Positions 7,724 to 15,264 are shown, numbered from the stretch's first letter. The stretch is 64,000 nucleotides of DNA from Kiritimatiellia bacterium (GCA_016296065.1 JAEDKA010000006.1:1-64000); one strand, 5' to 3'. The notes: generated by a model from the letters alone, not told the origin. Numbers and translations are program-made.

Positions 7724-8352
7724 GAGACAGCTCCTTTGCTGATTATGTGTGGGATTATCTGACGGAAAAGCGATTCGAGGAAGTTGCTGTCGAGCGCATC
7801 CGCACGGAGGAACTCCACCGCGATGTTGGGACTGCCGACAAGCGGACGCATGATCCAGCCGAGCTGGCAGCCGACAACGGCAAACGACGCGATCCAAAGC
7901 GCGACCATCGGCGCGAGACGGCAGGCAGGCGGCACGCGCCGCCGGAGCGCACGGCACAGGACAAGGTTGCCAGCGACTCCGGCACAGGCGAGTACGAGGA
8001 TGTGGACCATCATCATCGTCGCGTGGGCGAAGCGCATCTCCTCGCGCGTTCCGGCGTCAGGCGCGCCGGAGAAGACGAAGTACAGCACGACCGGTGAGAG
8101 CGCGAGCAGTATCGAGCCCGCGACGGCCATTGCGGAGAACACCGCGCCGAGCACCTCGCGGTAGCGAAGCTCCGCGCGGCAGAGAAGCCCGGCCGCCCAG
8201 CAGAACGCCGAGACGACCAGCGTCGTCGCGACGAATACGACAGGCAGCTTGACGGCGACGTACGCCGCCATCAGCGGCGATCGCCACGCGGCGAGCACCG
8301 CCCCGTATGCGGCGGTCGAGAGCACGACTATTAGGACATCCCGTTTCATCAT
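7720..8352 (-). CDS. Polytopic membrane protein, third gene of the kinase-sigma operon
   Basis: 210 residues with about six transmembrane segments (first LIVVLSTAAYGAVLAAW). It ends in a soluble C-terminal tail, IAVEFLRADALDSNFLESLFRQI. The start is one of two adjacent ATG codons at 8352/8349; a GGAGCG lies about 13 nt upstream. The gap to the sigma gene is 50 bp and the downstream gene overlaps by ATGA. No family is recognised. A sigma-linked membrane protein could be an anti-sigma or signal-transduction partner, but no anti-sigma motif is visible. Confidence 0.6.
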   Translation of the reverse strand: MMKRDVLIVVLSTAAYGAVLAAWRSPLMAAYVAVKLPVVFVATTLVVSAFCWAAGLLCRAELRYREVLGAVFSAMAVAGSILLALSPVVLYFVFSGAPDAGTREEMRFAHATMMMVHILVLACAGVAGNLVLCRALRRRVPPACRLAPMVALWIASFAVVGCQLGWIMRPLVGSPNIAVEFLRADALDSNFLESLFRQIIPHIISKGAVS

Positions 8353-8402
8353 ACGGGATAATGCGCTCCGTCGGCGAAAATGTCACGGCGAAACGAAAAA
8401 AA

Positions 8403-9002
8403 TCAGTCGCCGAACTCGGCCTCTATCGCGTCGACCATGCGTCCGATGCGCGTCTTCGCCTGGCTCACCTGGTTGCGCGTGACGCCGAAGAGCCGCACGA
8501 CCTCGTCGATCGGACGCTCCTCGAGGACGTAGGCCCGGTAGAGGTTCTTGTTCAGGTCCGAGACGAGCGTCTTCGTCATGACGTGCTCAACGGCGGCGCG
8601 GTGCCGCGCCGCGGCCCATTCCGCATCCAGCCCGGCTGTCACGGAATCGGCGGGGACGGACAGTTCCGCGTCGTCGATTTCAACCGTGCGCCCGAGTCCG
8701 CGGCTCCTCTCGCGGCGGTAGGCCATGTAGAGCTTGCTGCGGATCATCTTCGCGAGGTACGCGCGAAAGTTCCCCTTCCCCTCGCGGACCGAGAACCGGT
8801 TCCCGCGGAACACCGCGACGAGCCCTGCGAGCACCTCCTGCACTATGTCGTCAGCGTCGCAGTCCCCGCGCGAGCGCGCGAAGTCGCGCATCGCGGGGAC
8901 GTAGAGGTCGGCGAAGCGCACCCAGTTCGCCTCGTCCTCGCCCGTCACCTGCGCGGCGAGCTTGGCGAGAAGCGTCGCGGAAGTCTCTGGGAAGGCGCTC
9001 AT
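8403..9002 (-). CDS. ECF-type RNA polymerase sigma factor
   Basis: 199 residues. The region 2 core covers about residues 25-95: DIVQEVLAGLVAVF for -10 recognition, then FRAYLAKMIRSKLYMAYRRER. Region 4 covers about residues 145-195, with a helix-turn-helix around RPIDEVVRLFGVTRNQVSQAKTRIGR. Extracytoplasmic-function sigma factors switch on small regulons in response to a membrane or kinase signal. The ATG at 9002 overlaps the TGA of the kinase gene (ATGA), so the two are made together. No anti-sigma factor is recognised nearby. The coupled kinase and the two membrane proteins downstream are the natural candidates for its control. Confidence 0.88.
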   Translation of the reverse strand: MSAFPETSATLLAKLAAQVTGEDEANWVRFADLYVPAMRDFARSRGDCDADDIVQEVLAGLVAVFRGNRFSVREGKGNFRAYLAKMIRSKLYMAYRRERSRGLGRTVEIDDAELSVPADSVTAGLDAEWAAARHRAAVEHVMTKTLVSDLNKNLYRAYVLEERPIDEVVRLFGVTRNQVSQAKTRIGRMVDAIEAEFGD

Positions 9003-10018
9003 TTCTTCAGCTCCATGATTATCCTCGTGAGGCGCTCCACCTCGCTCTGCGCGGCGTTGTAGCGCCCGCGCTCCCGCGCGGCGAGTATCGTGAGCGCGAC
9101 GAACGTGCACGCGGCGATGAAGAGGATCGTCCCAATGACCCAGTGCGGGAACCTTATGCGGAGGAATATCTCCTGCGTGTTCGCCTCGCCGGAGAGGAGG
9201 CGGATGGGAGACGCCGACTTCACCGGACGCCACGGCACGCACTCGCGCTCCGCCGGATTGTCGCGCAAAAGCCGCGGCAGGATCGTCCGCCACATCGGGT
9301 CGAGCGGCATGAGCATGTCGTCGAGCTGCGCGCCCGGCATGTACCACACCTGCGTTAGAAGCCGCAGGATCATGACGCCGAGAGAGAAGTAGTCCGATGC
9401 GGCCGACTCCTCCGCTCCGTCCTTCAGCTCCGGAGCGAGGTAGAACGGCTTGCCCATGAGCGGCCGGTCGCCGCGCACCAGCGTGTTCATCGTCTCCTTC
9501 AGCTCCGCGCGCAGATCGTGCGGCAGTATCTTGGATACGCCGAAGTCGGAGAGCACGGCGCGTCCGTCGGAACCGATCAGCACGTTCTCCAGCGTGACGT
9601 CGCGGTGTATCACCCCCGCGCCGTGGATGTACGCGAGTCCCTCGCGAAGGTCCTCGTACCAGAGCGCGACCTTCTCCTCGGTGACTTCGCCGGCCTCGAG
9701 CGCGTCGCGGAGCGTGCGGGGGTGCCCGGTCGGATCGAGCACGAGATCCATGACATAGTACAGAATCCCCGTCGCCGCGTCGAGGTCCATGTCGTAGACC
9801 CGCACGATGCGCGGGTGCGCGAGGCGCGCGAGGAGGCGTCCTTCGACGCGGAACCGCTTGCGCAGGAACTCGACCTCGCCATGGTCGAGGGTGAACGCCT
9901 TGAGCGCGAAGCGCGCGCCGAGCCTTTCGTTCTCGACTTCGTAGACCTCGGCCATGCCGCCCTTCCCGAGCGGCCTCACGACACGGTATGAGCCGATGAC
10001 TGTCCCTTCGCCAAGCAT
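8999..10018 (-). CDS. Membrane-anchored Ser/Thr protein kinase
   Basis: 339 residues, Hanks-type kinase. Visible motifs are the Gly loop GKGGMAEV (18-25), catalytic Lys40, HRD at 138-140 with Asn145 (HRDVTLEN, where the usual Lys after HRD-x is Thr), DFG at 158-160 and APE at 195-197. One transmembrane segment (about 293-313) is followed by only a short coiled tail, so there is no large sensor domain outside. Start at 10018, six bases after the TATAAT, so the mRNA should be leaderless. It is the first gene of an operon with an ECF sigma factor and two membrane proteins. It probably phosphorylates or senses for the sigma factor; that link is inferred from ATGA coupling. Confidence 0.9.
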   Translation of the reverse strand: MLGEGTVIGSYRVVRPLGKGGMAEVYEVENERLGARFALKAFTLDHGEVEFLRKRFRVEGRLLARLAHPRIVRVYDMDLDAATGILYYVMDLVLDPTGHPRTLRDALEAGEVTEEKVALWYEDLREGLAYIHGAGVIHRDVTLENVLIGSDGRAVLSDFGVSKILPHDLRAELKETMNTLVRGDRPLMGKPFYLAPELKDGAEESAASDYFSLGVMILRLLTQVWYMPGAQLDDMLMPLDPMWRTILPRLLRDNPAERECVPWRPVKSASPIRLLSGEANTQEIFLRIRFPHWVIGTILFIAACTFVALTILAARERGRYNAAQSEVERLTRIIMELKK

Positions 10019-10024
10019 GCGGAC

Positions 10025-10055
10025 ATTATACCAAATCCGCGGCAAATGCGCCGCG
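10025..10055 (-). promoter_or_regulatory. Palindrome + extended -10 module, copy 4 (kinase promoter)
   Basis: CGCGGCGCATTTGCCGCGG, then ATTTGG and TATAAT (10030-10025). The palindrome is 7 bp past the stop of 10062-10793, and the kinase ATG is six bases after the -10 box. Confidence 0.8.
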
Positions 10056-10061
10056 CGGCCA

Positions 10062-10793
10062 TCAATCCGATCCTGCGCCAAATGGCTCTATTTCGTCTTC
10101 TTCGTGCCGTGTATAGTCGAAATCGTTCTTGATGTCGATGCCGCAGTGATCCTTGAACCAGGTCGAAAGCGCGAGACGCGAGAAAGGCGACAGAAGCAAG
10201 TCGCCGGACGCCCCATCCTCTCGAAGCGTAATCCCGTGATGAATCGCCGACAACACAAGCCTTTTGTCGCCCTTCCACCAGTCGACGCCAGGATAACCGC
10301 AGCAGGCACACATCATGCCTCCACCCGAGAAGCGGAACATCTTCCCGAATTCCGCAATCTCCGTCTTGTTGGTAATGACATACAGAACATCGTCCTTGTC
10401 AGGGTCGCCATGACATCCACCGCCGCCCTTTCGAATCACGACGCGGTCGGCATCCGCTATCTTCGCCTGAAAGGCCGAAGTCCGCAACTGGCCACCGACG
10501 AGCGAACCGCGCCGCAACGCCGTAAATCCTATGACCACCTGAAGGACCGCAAGCGGCGCAAGGAGAGAGACAAGCCAGACGCGCCACTTGCCAAGCGATT
10601 TCTCCACACGGCGCGGACGCAGCAGGCCGAACGCGAGCGCTACGGCAGTAAGCGACAGCGCCATGCCGGCATACATGTCTGCCGACCAGAAAGGAACGGC
10701 AATAATGCCGAGCACAAACGTGGCGGGGAACGCCCATTCGAGATTCCGCACCACCGAATACAACCGCCTTGGACTCTTGCTTACTTCTGCCAT
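10062..10793 (-). CDS. Membrane protein with the DWWKGD C-terminal domain
   Basis: 243 residues. Three to four transmembrane segments lie in the first ~110 residues (AFPATFVLGIIAVPFW, MYAGMALSLTAVALAFGLL, VWLVSLLAPLAVLQVVIGF). A ~130-residue domain follows, starting ADADRVVIRKGGGGCHGDPD and containing MCACCGYPGVDWWKGDKR. The same domain ends the protein at 2854-4500 (ADRVVIRDGGFGCC … CMCCGHPGIDWWKGDK). The conserved Cys pairs suggest metal binding or disulphides. No known family is recognised. Start at 10793, seven bases after the TATAAT: another leaderless candidate. Confidence 0.65.
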   Translation of the reverse strand: MAEVSKSPRRLYSVVRNLEWAFPATFVLGIIAVPFWSADMYAGMALSLTAVALAFGLLRPRRVEKSLGKWRVWLVSLLAPLAVLQVVIGFTALRRGSLVGGQLRTSAFQAKIADADRVVIRKGGGGCHGDPDKDDVLYVITNKTEIAEFGKMFRFSGGGMMCACCGYPGVDWWKGDKRLVLSAIHHGITLREDGASGDLLLSPFSRLALSTWFKDHCGIDIKNDFDYTRHEEDEIEPFGAGSD

Positions 10794-10800
10794 GCCTGAC

Positions 10801-10831
10801 ATTATACCAAATCCGCGGCAGATGCGCCGCG
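10801..10831 (-). promoter_or_regulatory. Palindrome + extended -10 module, copy 5
   Basis: CGCGGCGCATCTGCCGCGG then ATTTGG and TATAAT (10806-10801), seven bases before the ATG at 10793. No minus-strand gene ends just upstream (the next gene is on the plus strand). The module is therefore not only a between-gene terminator. Confidence 0.8.
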
Positions 10832-10989
10832 CGGCACGCGGCATTTCACCGCTCGCCGCCTCCAGAAGTAAACGCACTTTTATCGTTCATTTACCCTCCG
10901 TAAAGATTGGCTATTGTTGATGGTGAAGGTAAATCCCTCACTCCCTCCCTGGGGAGGGAACGCGCGTTTACTTTTGGGAAAGCCCACCT

Positions 10990-11060
10990 GGGCGGATTCA
11001 TAAACTCCGAGCAGCAGGGCTCTCGCTACCGCTCCGCAGAATCACATTTGCTTCGCGCCA
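10990..11060 (-). repeat. Inverted fragment of the MITE-like family, left of the GxxExxY gene
   Basis: On the minus strand this reads GCGGAGCGGTAGCGAGAGCC, then CTCGGAGTTTATGAA, matching the inner right part of the MITE-like element. The same block in the opposite orientation lies at 11733-11785, so the GxxExxY gene sits between inverted copies. The rest of 10832-11197 holds a CCCTCC/GGAGGG hairpin at 10942-10960 and no gene. Confidence 0.5.
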
Positions 11061-11182
11061 AACATTCTCGTTCCGCTGAACGATCCGTTCCATCTTTGAG
11101 CTGGAGGAAGTTTCCTCCAGACCTCCTCTACGGCGCCGACATGGCCACCAACAGACTTCAACACATAGTAACCAAGATTTGA

Positions 11183-11188
11183 TATACT
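11183..11188 (+). promoter_or_regulatory. Extended -10 (ATTTGATATACT) of the GxxExxY gene
   Basis: TATACT preceded by TTTGA; the ATG at 11198 follows after nine bases, so the leader is at most two or three bases long. Confidence 0.5.
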
Positions 11189-11197
11189 GTTGCCGAC

Positions 11198-11590
11198 ATG
11201 AGACTAAAAGACGATCCAAAAGCCTACGCTATCATGGGCTGTGCAATGCGGGTTCACGACACCCTCGGCAACGGCTTCCTTGAATCTGCCTATGCCGACG
11301 CGCTTGAGCTGGAGTTCATGCGGAACTCCATCCCGTATGTACGGGAGGACGAGGTGTACATATATTACGGGAACACCAGGCTGCAGACGCGCTACAGGGC
11401 CGACTTCACGTGTTTTGACAGAGGCTACATCATCGAACTCAAGGCCATCAGGGCTCTGACAAAGATCGAATGGGCGCAGGTAATCCACTATCTCCGCGCC
11501 ACGCGGATTCCGTATGCGCTGCTGATCAACTTTGGACGATCTGAAATACAGTACGAAACGTTCGACCTCGCAAATCTACCGTCCATATAG
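11198..11590 (+). CDS. GxxExxY protein
   Basis: 130 residues, full-length member of the GxxExxY family, named for the motif seen here as GFLESAY (about residues 27-33). The C-terminal half holds the restriction-endonuclease-like residues typical of the family: RADF near residue 67, then IIELKA near 76, matching the D-(E/Q)-x-K pattern of PD-(D/E)xK nucleases. The biological role of the family is unsettled; copies are often scattered in PVC genomes and near repeats. Here it stands alone, plus-strand among minus-strand genes and between inverted repeat fragments, which suggests acquisition as a mobile unit. Confidence 0.85.
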   Translation: MRLKDDPKAYAIMGCAMRVHDTLGNGFLESAYADALELEFMRNSIPYVREDEVYIYYGNTRLQTRYRADFTCFDRGYIIELKAIRALTKIEWAQVIHYLRATRIPYALLINFGRSEIQYETFDLANLPSI

Positions 11591-11732
11591 TCGCAGTCGA
11601 ACATATCTTAATCCAGCCGTCCTCCAGCAACGATCGGAAATCTGCCCTGGCTGGACGGATTGGTAGTTGCACACTCCCAACCTGCCGAAGGCAGCCCAAA
11701 ACACAATTCAAAGCCTTGAAATGCCGTTGAGG

Positions 11733-11785
11733 CATCGCGAAGCTGCGGAGCGGTAGCGAGAGCCCGAACGCTCGGAGTTACCTTT
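11733..11785 (+). repeat. Fragment of the MITE-like family, right of the GxxExxY gene
   Basis: GCGAAGCTGCGGAGCGGTAG, then CGAGAGCC, then AACGCTCGGAGTTA, matching the MITE-like element interior and the inverted block at 10990-11060. Two GCGTTTAC(TTT) motifs follow at about 11788-11816, and one lies at 10966. The rest of 11591-11852 shows no gene. Confidence 0.5.
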
Positions 11786-11852
11786 CTTGCGTTTACTTTC
11801 AGAACGTGCGTTTACTTTTGAACGCGGCGGGCATTTCACCGATGATATTTGA

Positions 11853-11858
11853 TATAAT
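11853..11858 (+). promoter_or_regulatory. Extended -10 (ATTTGATATAAT) of the SAF-domain gene
   Basis: TATAAT preceded by TTTGA, with AAAGGAGA and the ATG at 11881 downstream: a ~16-nt leader with a normal ribosome-binding site. It is the same -10 consensus as the minus-strand modules but without the palindrome. Confidence 0.65.
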
Positions 11859-11880
11859 ATCTTCCACAAAGGAGAACTCG

Positions 11881-12237
11881 ATGAAGCATGACATTTTCTG
11901 CATTGTAGTCGGCATTCTTATTGCGCTCACAGGCGGCGGCGGATATCTGCTTGGACGGAACTGCGCAGTGCAATCCTCCGAACAGGCGAAGTCTCAAGCA
12001 CAGGAAGAATTCAGGCTGCGATACGGCTTTGGGGACGTACTGCTTGTAATGCAGGATACACCAGCGGGCACCGTCCTCACGAAAAACATGCTCGGGTACA
12101 AGACCGTTCCGATGACAGGCCTTTCCGGTCGCGGTTTTCACAAGGAAGATCTAGACGAGGTCTTGGGGCGCACGCTGGCGTTCGATCTAAAGCACGGCGA
12201 TGCCATTCTGAAGACAGACCTGCTGCCGAAGCAGTAG
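11881..12237 (+). CDS. SAF-domain membrane-anchored protein (CpaB-like fragment)
   Basis: 118 residues. One N-terminal transmembrane segment (CIVVGILIALTGGGGYLL, about residues 7-24) is followed by a SAF-like domain: DTPAGTVLTKNMLGYKTVPM, then LGRTLAFDLKHGDAILKTDLL. This resembles the first domain of CpaB/RcpC pilus-assembly proteins and of the FlgA family. It is much shorter than CpaB and no other pilus gene is near, so the role is unclear. The start is fixed by AAAGGAGAACTCG just upstream. It stands alone. Confidence 0.65.
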   Translation: MKHDIFCIVVGILIALTGGGGYLLGRNCAVQSSEQAKSQAQEEFRLRYGFGDVLLVMQDTPAGTVLTKNMLGYKTVPMTGLSGRGFHKEDLDEVLGRTLAFDLKHGDAILKTDLLPKQ

Positions 12238-12251
12238 ACTTCGACGCGCGC

Positions 12252-12285
12252 CTCGCGAGGTGGGCATTGGGTACATCGCGAGGTG
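12252..12285. repeat. Solitary copy of the 23-bp palindromic minisatellite unit
   Basis: CTCGCGAGGTGGGCATTGGG-TAC followed by ATCGCGAGGTG. One and a half units match the six-unit tandem array at 43554-43699 (there CTCGCGAGGTGGGCACTGGG-TAC), showing that the unit is dispersed. Confidence 0.65.
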
Positions 12286-12326
12286 AATCCAAACATTTCC
12301 AACGGAGATGACTTGGTTAATTTGAC

Positions 12327-13451
12327 CTATCTGACTGCACCAATCGGACGACCGTCAAAAGTCCAGGTTCCGTCATTCTCGAGCTGCATTCCTTGCCGAT
12401 TCACACCACGAAATTCCGACAAAGCGTTGGACCTGGAAAAGGCATCAATGGAGATGTGTGCATCTATGAGGTTCATTGTCATTTTGAGATCTCTCGAACA
12501 GCATGAAAACGCATGCTCTCTGATGCTCTTCACGCTCGATGGGATAGTCACGGACTCAAGATTCTCGCAATTGGCGAAGGCGTAACTGCAGATTTCGACA
12601 ACCCCTTCAGGGATAGTAACCTGCTTAAGATTCTTGCAGCCTTCGAAAGCATAATCCTCGATGTTCGTCACTCCCGGCGGGAAATCCACATGTTCCAGCG
12701 AAAGACAACCTTTAAACGCAAATGCGCCTACGTCATTCACTCCAGATGGAATGGATATCGATTTCAGCTGCTTACATTCGGAAAAAGCACCCATGCCGAT
12801 GCTGACAACTCCTCGAGGAATCACTACCGACTTCAGATTGCTGCCGCTGAACGCCCAGGAAGGTATGTTCGTCACACCTTCTGGGATTGTCACGTCTCCG
12901 CCGATGCAGCGGACAAGGCTTTTCCCGCCCTTCGTGCAGACGAGTCCGTTGGTCTCACAATAGCTCTGATTGTCTGGACTGACAATGTACTTTCGGACAT
13001 TCCTGCATCGCAGCGCATTGATATCAATATTTGTGACAGTCGAAGGGATCGTGACGGAATCGAGTCTGACACCATTGAACGCGCACCAACCAATCTCTTT
13101 GACACCTTCAGGGATCACAAGCGACCGGACTGGATCATTATCCTTGAAAATACTCCCCCACACGCCTGTCACCGGATAACCATCCAGCTCTGCCGGAATC
13201 ACGACATGACTGGAGAAAGGCTTGGATTCCCGTCTTACCGCCTTAACTATATGCGCCTCACCATCAATAACCGCGTAATGCCATTTTATTCCGTCAACAG
13301 TTGCAGTCCGCTCCGACGCCGAGTCAAACCGCACGCGAAAACCATATTCCTCATCTGGCTCTCGGTTGTTCCAGTACCACAACGCGCCGACAGCCGTCGC
13401 CAATATAATAGCGACACAATAGATGAGTTTTGTTTTCCTGCTCTTCGTCAT
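12327..13451 (-). CDS. Membrane-anchored BspA-type leucine-rich repeat protein
   Basis: 374 residues. One N-terminal transmembrane anchor (LIYCVAIILATAVGALWYW, about residues 9-27) is followed by a linker. About nine BspA/TpLRR-type repeats of ~23 residues then run, with the recurring pattern LxSVTIPxGVxxIgxxAFxxC, for example LKQVTIPEGVVEICSYAFANC. Such repeats occur in surface proteins of host-associated bacteria and bind proteins or glycans. Start chosen at 13451 because of GGAAGGTAGGATAC upstream. The last ~30 residues (RGVNRQGMQLENDGTWTFDG) form a cap. Confidence 0.85.
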   Translation of the reverse strand: MTKSRKTKLIYCVAIILATAVGALWYWNNREPDEEYGFRVRFDSASERTATVDGIKWHYAVIDGEAHIVKAVRRESKPFSSHVVIPAELDGYPVTGVWGSIFKDNDPVRSLVIPEGVKEIGWCAFNGVRLDSVTIPSTVTNIDINALRCRNVRKYIVSPDNQSYCETNGLVCTKGGKSLVRCIGGDVTIPEGVTNIPSWAFSGSNLKSVVIPRGVVSIGMGAFSECKQLKSISIPSGVNDVGAFAFKGCLSLEHVDFPPGVTNIEDYAFEGCKNLKQVTIPEGVVEICSYAFANCENLESVTIPSSVKSIREHAFSCCSRDLKMTMNLIDAHISIDAFSRSNALSEFRGVNRQGMQLENDGTWTFDGRPIGAVR

Positions 13452-13468
13452 GTATCCTACCTTCCTTT

Positions 13469-13487
13469 CCGCGGCAGATGCGCCGCG
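13469..13487 (-). repeat. Palindrome of the module, no -10 box
   Basis: CGCGGCGCATCTGCCGCGG on the minus strand, 36 bp after the stop of the ATPase gene and directly before the ribosome-binding region of the LRR gene. TATAAT is absent, so the LRR gene may be read through from the ATPase promoter. Confidence 0.6.
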
Positions 13488-13522
13488 CGGCACAGTGTTT
13501 CTTCGCGGCATTTGCGTTCTTT

Positions 13523-14830
13523 CTACGGACGCAGCGCGGATATCGGGCAGACGACGATTCCGTCTGTACGTCGGTAGGCGCAGTCGCCTGTCGCGGTCAC
13601 CACCATTTTGAATGCTACGGGCTCCTGCCGCGAAGTGTCGACCAGCCCTGAAAGCGCGTTCAGCGTCGCGGCGCCTTCTTCAATCAGCGCAGAGCCGCCA
13701 AGCTTGATCTCCACAAGTCCGCTCGTGCCGTTGCGCAAGTGGACAACGGCATCGCACTCCAGTCCGTTCCTGTCAAGGTAGTGGCTCACCTGTCCATTCA
13801 GGGCGTCTGCATACACGCGCAGATCCCGCACGGCCATCGTCTCGAAAAACGATCCGAATGACCTTATGTCGTTCATGAGGTCTTCCGGACCGAGACCGAG
13901 CGATGCAGTCGCGATCGAAGGGTCGGCGAAATACCTGGTGTCCGTCGTCCGTATCGCCGCCTTCGATCTCAGCGCCGGACACCACGCTTCGGAATCTTCC
14001 ACGACGAAAATCTTGCGCAGCGCGTTCAGATATCCTGACACCGTGTCGTCGTCTGGCCCATGTCCATCGCCCATCGCCATATCCCTGCGTATGTTCGGAA
14101 TCGACGACTGCGTGCCCTGCAGCCTGGCATAAGACCGCATCAGCCGACGCGCCCTTACCGGATCTCGTGATACGCCGTCAACCCGTGAAATGTCGGAATT
14201 CGCTACCGCCTTTACATAGTCGAAAGCCTGGTCAAGCGCAATGTCTCCGTCCAAATTCACAGCCTGCGGCCATCCGCCGCGGCATATCAGATAGGCGACA
14301 TCCGAAAGGGACCGCTCAATAGCCTTCCCGGGGCCGAGCGGTCTGCCGGCGAAAAGGTCGCCGAGAGAAACCGTCCCCGCTGACTCGCCGGATTCCCAAA
14401 GCGACATCGGAAGCATCCTGATCCTTGCTATTCTTCCCGTGCCCGAATGCACAATGTCCCTTTTGCCACTCCGTTCATTTCGGTCGTCTGGTGGAACGGC
14501 GGATCCCGTCAGAATGTAATGCCCGAACCCCGCAGAGTGATCGACATCGTAGCGAATCGCATCCCAGAACTTTGGCGCATCCTGCCATTCGTCAATAAGC
14601 CGAGGCTGTTCTCCCTTCATAAGTTCAGTTATATCCACCGCAGCCTGTGTGAGATAACGGTCACGTCTAACTGGGTCCGCCATATACAGAACACTCTTGG
14701 CCTGCTGTTCACAGGTGGTTGTCTTACCGCACCATTTTGGCCCTTCGACAAGAACCGCGCCCACCCCTGCAAGTTTGCGACGCAACACTTCGTCTATTAT
14801 GCGTTTTTTATACACTTCACCAATTTTCAT
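13523..14830 (-). CDS. AAA_14/DUF4143 family ATPase
   Basis: 435 residues. Walker A GPKWCGKTT lies at residues 30-38, LIDEWQDAP serves as Walker B, and a sensor-like YILTGSA follows. The second half is the DUF4143 domain, a PD-(D/E)xK-like fold (VSHYLDRNGLECDAVVHLRNGTSGLVEIKLGG). The family is widespread and its role is unknown, often lying next to mobile or toxin-type genes. The ATG at 14830 is seven bases after a TAAAAT box. Three members of this family (one truncated) occur in the window. Confidence 0.88.
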   Translation of the reverse strand: MKIGEVYKKRIIDEVLRRKLAGVGAVLVEGPKWCGKTTTCEQQAKSVLYMADPVRRDRYLTQAAVDITELMKGEQPRLIDEWQDAPKFWDAIRYDVDHSAGFGHYILTGSAVPPDDRNERSGKRDIVHSGTGRIARIRMLPMSLWESGESAGTVSLGDLFAGRPLGPGKAIERSLSDVAYLICRGGWPQAVNLDGDIALDQAFDYVKAVANSDISRVDGVSRDPVRARRLMRSYARLQGTQSSIPNIRRDMAMGDGHGPDDDTVSGYLNALRKIFVVEDSEAWCPALRSKAAIRTTDTRYFADPSIATASLGLGPEDLMNDIRSFGSFFETMAVRDLRVYADALNGQVSHYLDRNGLECDAVVHLRNGTSGLVEIKLGGSALIEEGAATLNALSGLVDTSRQEPVAFKMVVTATGDCAYRRTDGIVVCPISALRP

Positions 14831-14837
14831 GCAGCAT

Positions 14838-14843
14838 ATTTTA
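14838..14843 (-). promoter_or_regulatory. -10 box (GTGATAAAAT) of the DUF4143 ATPase
   Basis: TAAAAT on the minus strand, seven bases before the ATG, the same spacing as in the leaderless module-driven genes. Confidence 0.45.
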
Positions 14844-14871
14844 TCACTTCCTACAGGTGCAAGTCAATCAC

Positions 14872-14947
14872 GTTCGGTGATTTGACGCGATTCCGTTCGG
14901 TGATTTGACGTGGTTCCGTTCGGTGATTTGACGCGGTTTCGTTCGGC
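14872..14947. repeat. 23-bp direct tandem repeat, three units
   Basis: Units start at 14872, 14895 and 14918, each GTTCGGTGATTTGACG followed by seven variable bases, with a partial fourth at 14941. It sits just upstream of the ATPase promoter. A 43-codon frame (14982-14851, minus) reads through it from an ATG after TAGGGAATTGCG, but the repeat makes its protein low-complexity and I do not call it a gene. Confidence 0.75.
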
Positions 14948-15018
14948 CAAACAGAATGGTAGCCATAGTCGGCGATCTTCATCGCAATTCCCTACGGATC
15001 TAATTTTCAATTACAAAT

Positions 15019-15068
15019 ATTATACAGAATTCCGTTTTGAGATCAAGTGCGCGGCAAATGCGCCGCGG
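15019..15068 (-). promoter_or_regulatory. Palindrome with a displaced -10 box
   Basis: The module palindrome (CGCGGCGCATTTGCCGCG, 15068-15051) is followed not by ATTTGGTATAAT but, 26 bp further on, by TTCTGTATAAT (15024-15019). It lies 22 bp after the small gene at 15090-15236 and reads toward the repeat/ATPase region. It is a diverged or rearranged copy of the module. Confidence 0.5.
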
Positions 15069-15089
15069 TTTCGATGGGGCAGATGTTCC

Positions 15090-15236
15090 TCACCTAAATT
15101 CCGCCCTGCAGAAACATTGCGACATGCGGTCGACTTCGTTTCTGCGGATATTCAGCTTCTGCGCGAGCGCCCGCCAGCCTGGCGTCAGATCGAGCGCGGC
15201 GAATGCCGCATCCGGGTTCGGGTTCACGTCAAACAT
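15090..15236 (-). CDS. 48-residue hypothetical protein
   Basis: MFDVNPNPDAAFAALDLTPG … WRALAQKLNIRRNEVDRMSQ … ends CRAEFR. It looks helical in the second half, vaguely DNA-binding-like (LAQKLNIRRNEVDRM), but is not recognised. Start chosen at 15236 with GAGG upstream; an alternative ATG at 15293 would overlap the previous gene by 29 bp. It follows the membrane-protein gene 15265-15564 by 28 bp and is probably co-transcribed. Confidence 0.35.
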   Translation of the reverse strand: MFDVNPNPDAAFAALDLTPGWRALAQKLNIRRNEVDRMSQCFCRAEFR

Positions 15237-15264
15237 CGTGAGCCTCGCTGGGTCCGAAGAGTGT

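Noticed and set aside
14872..14947. CRISPR or phage attachment site
   Set aside because: Three adjacent units without spacers; no integrase or tRNA nearby.
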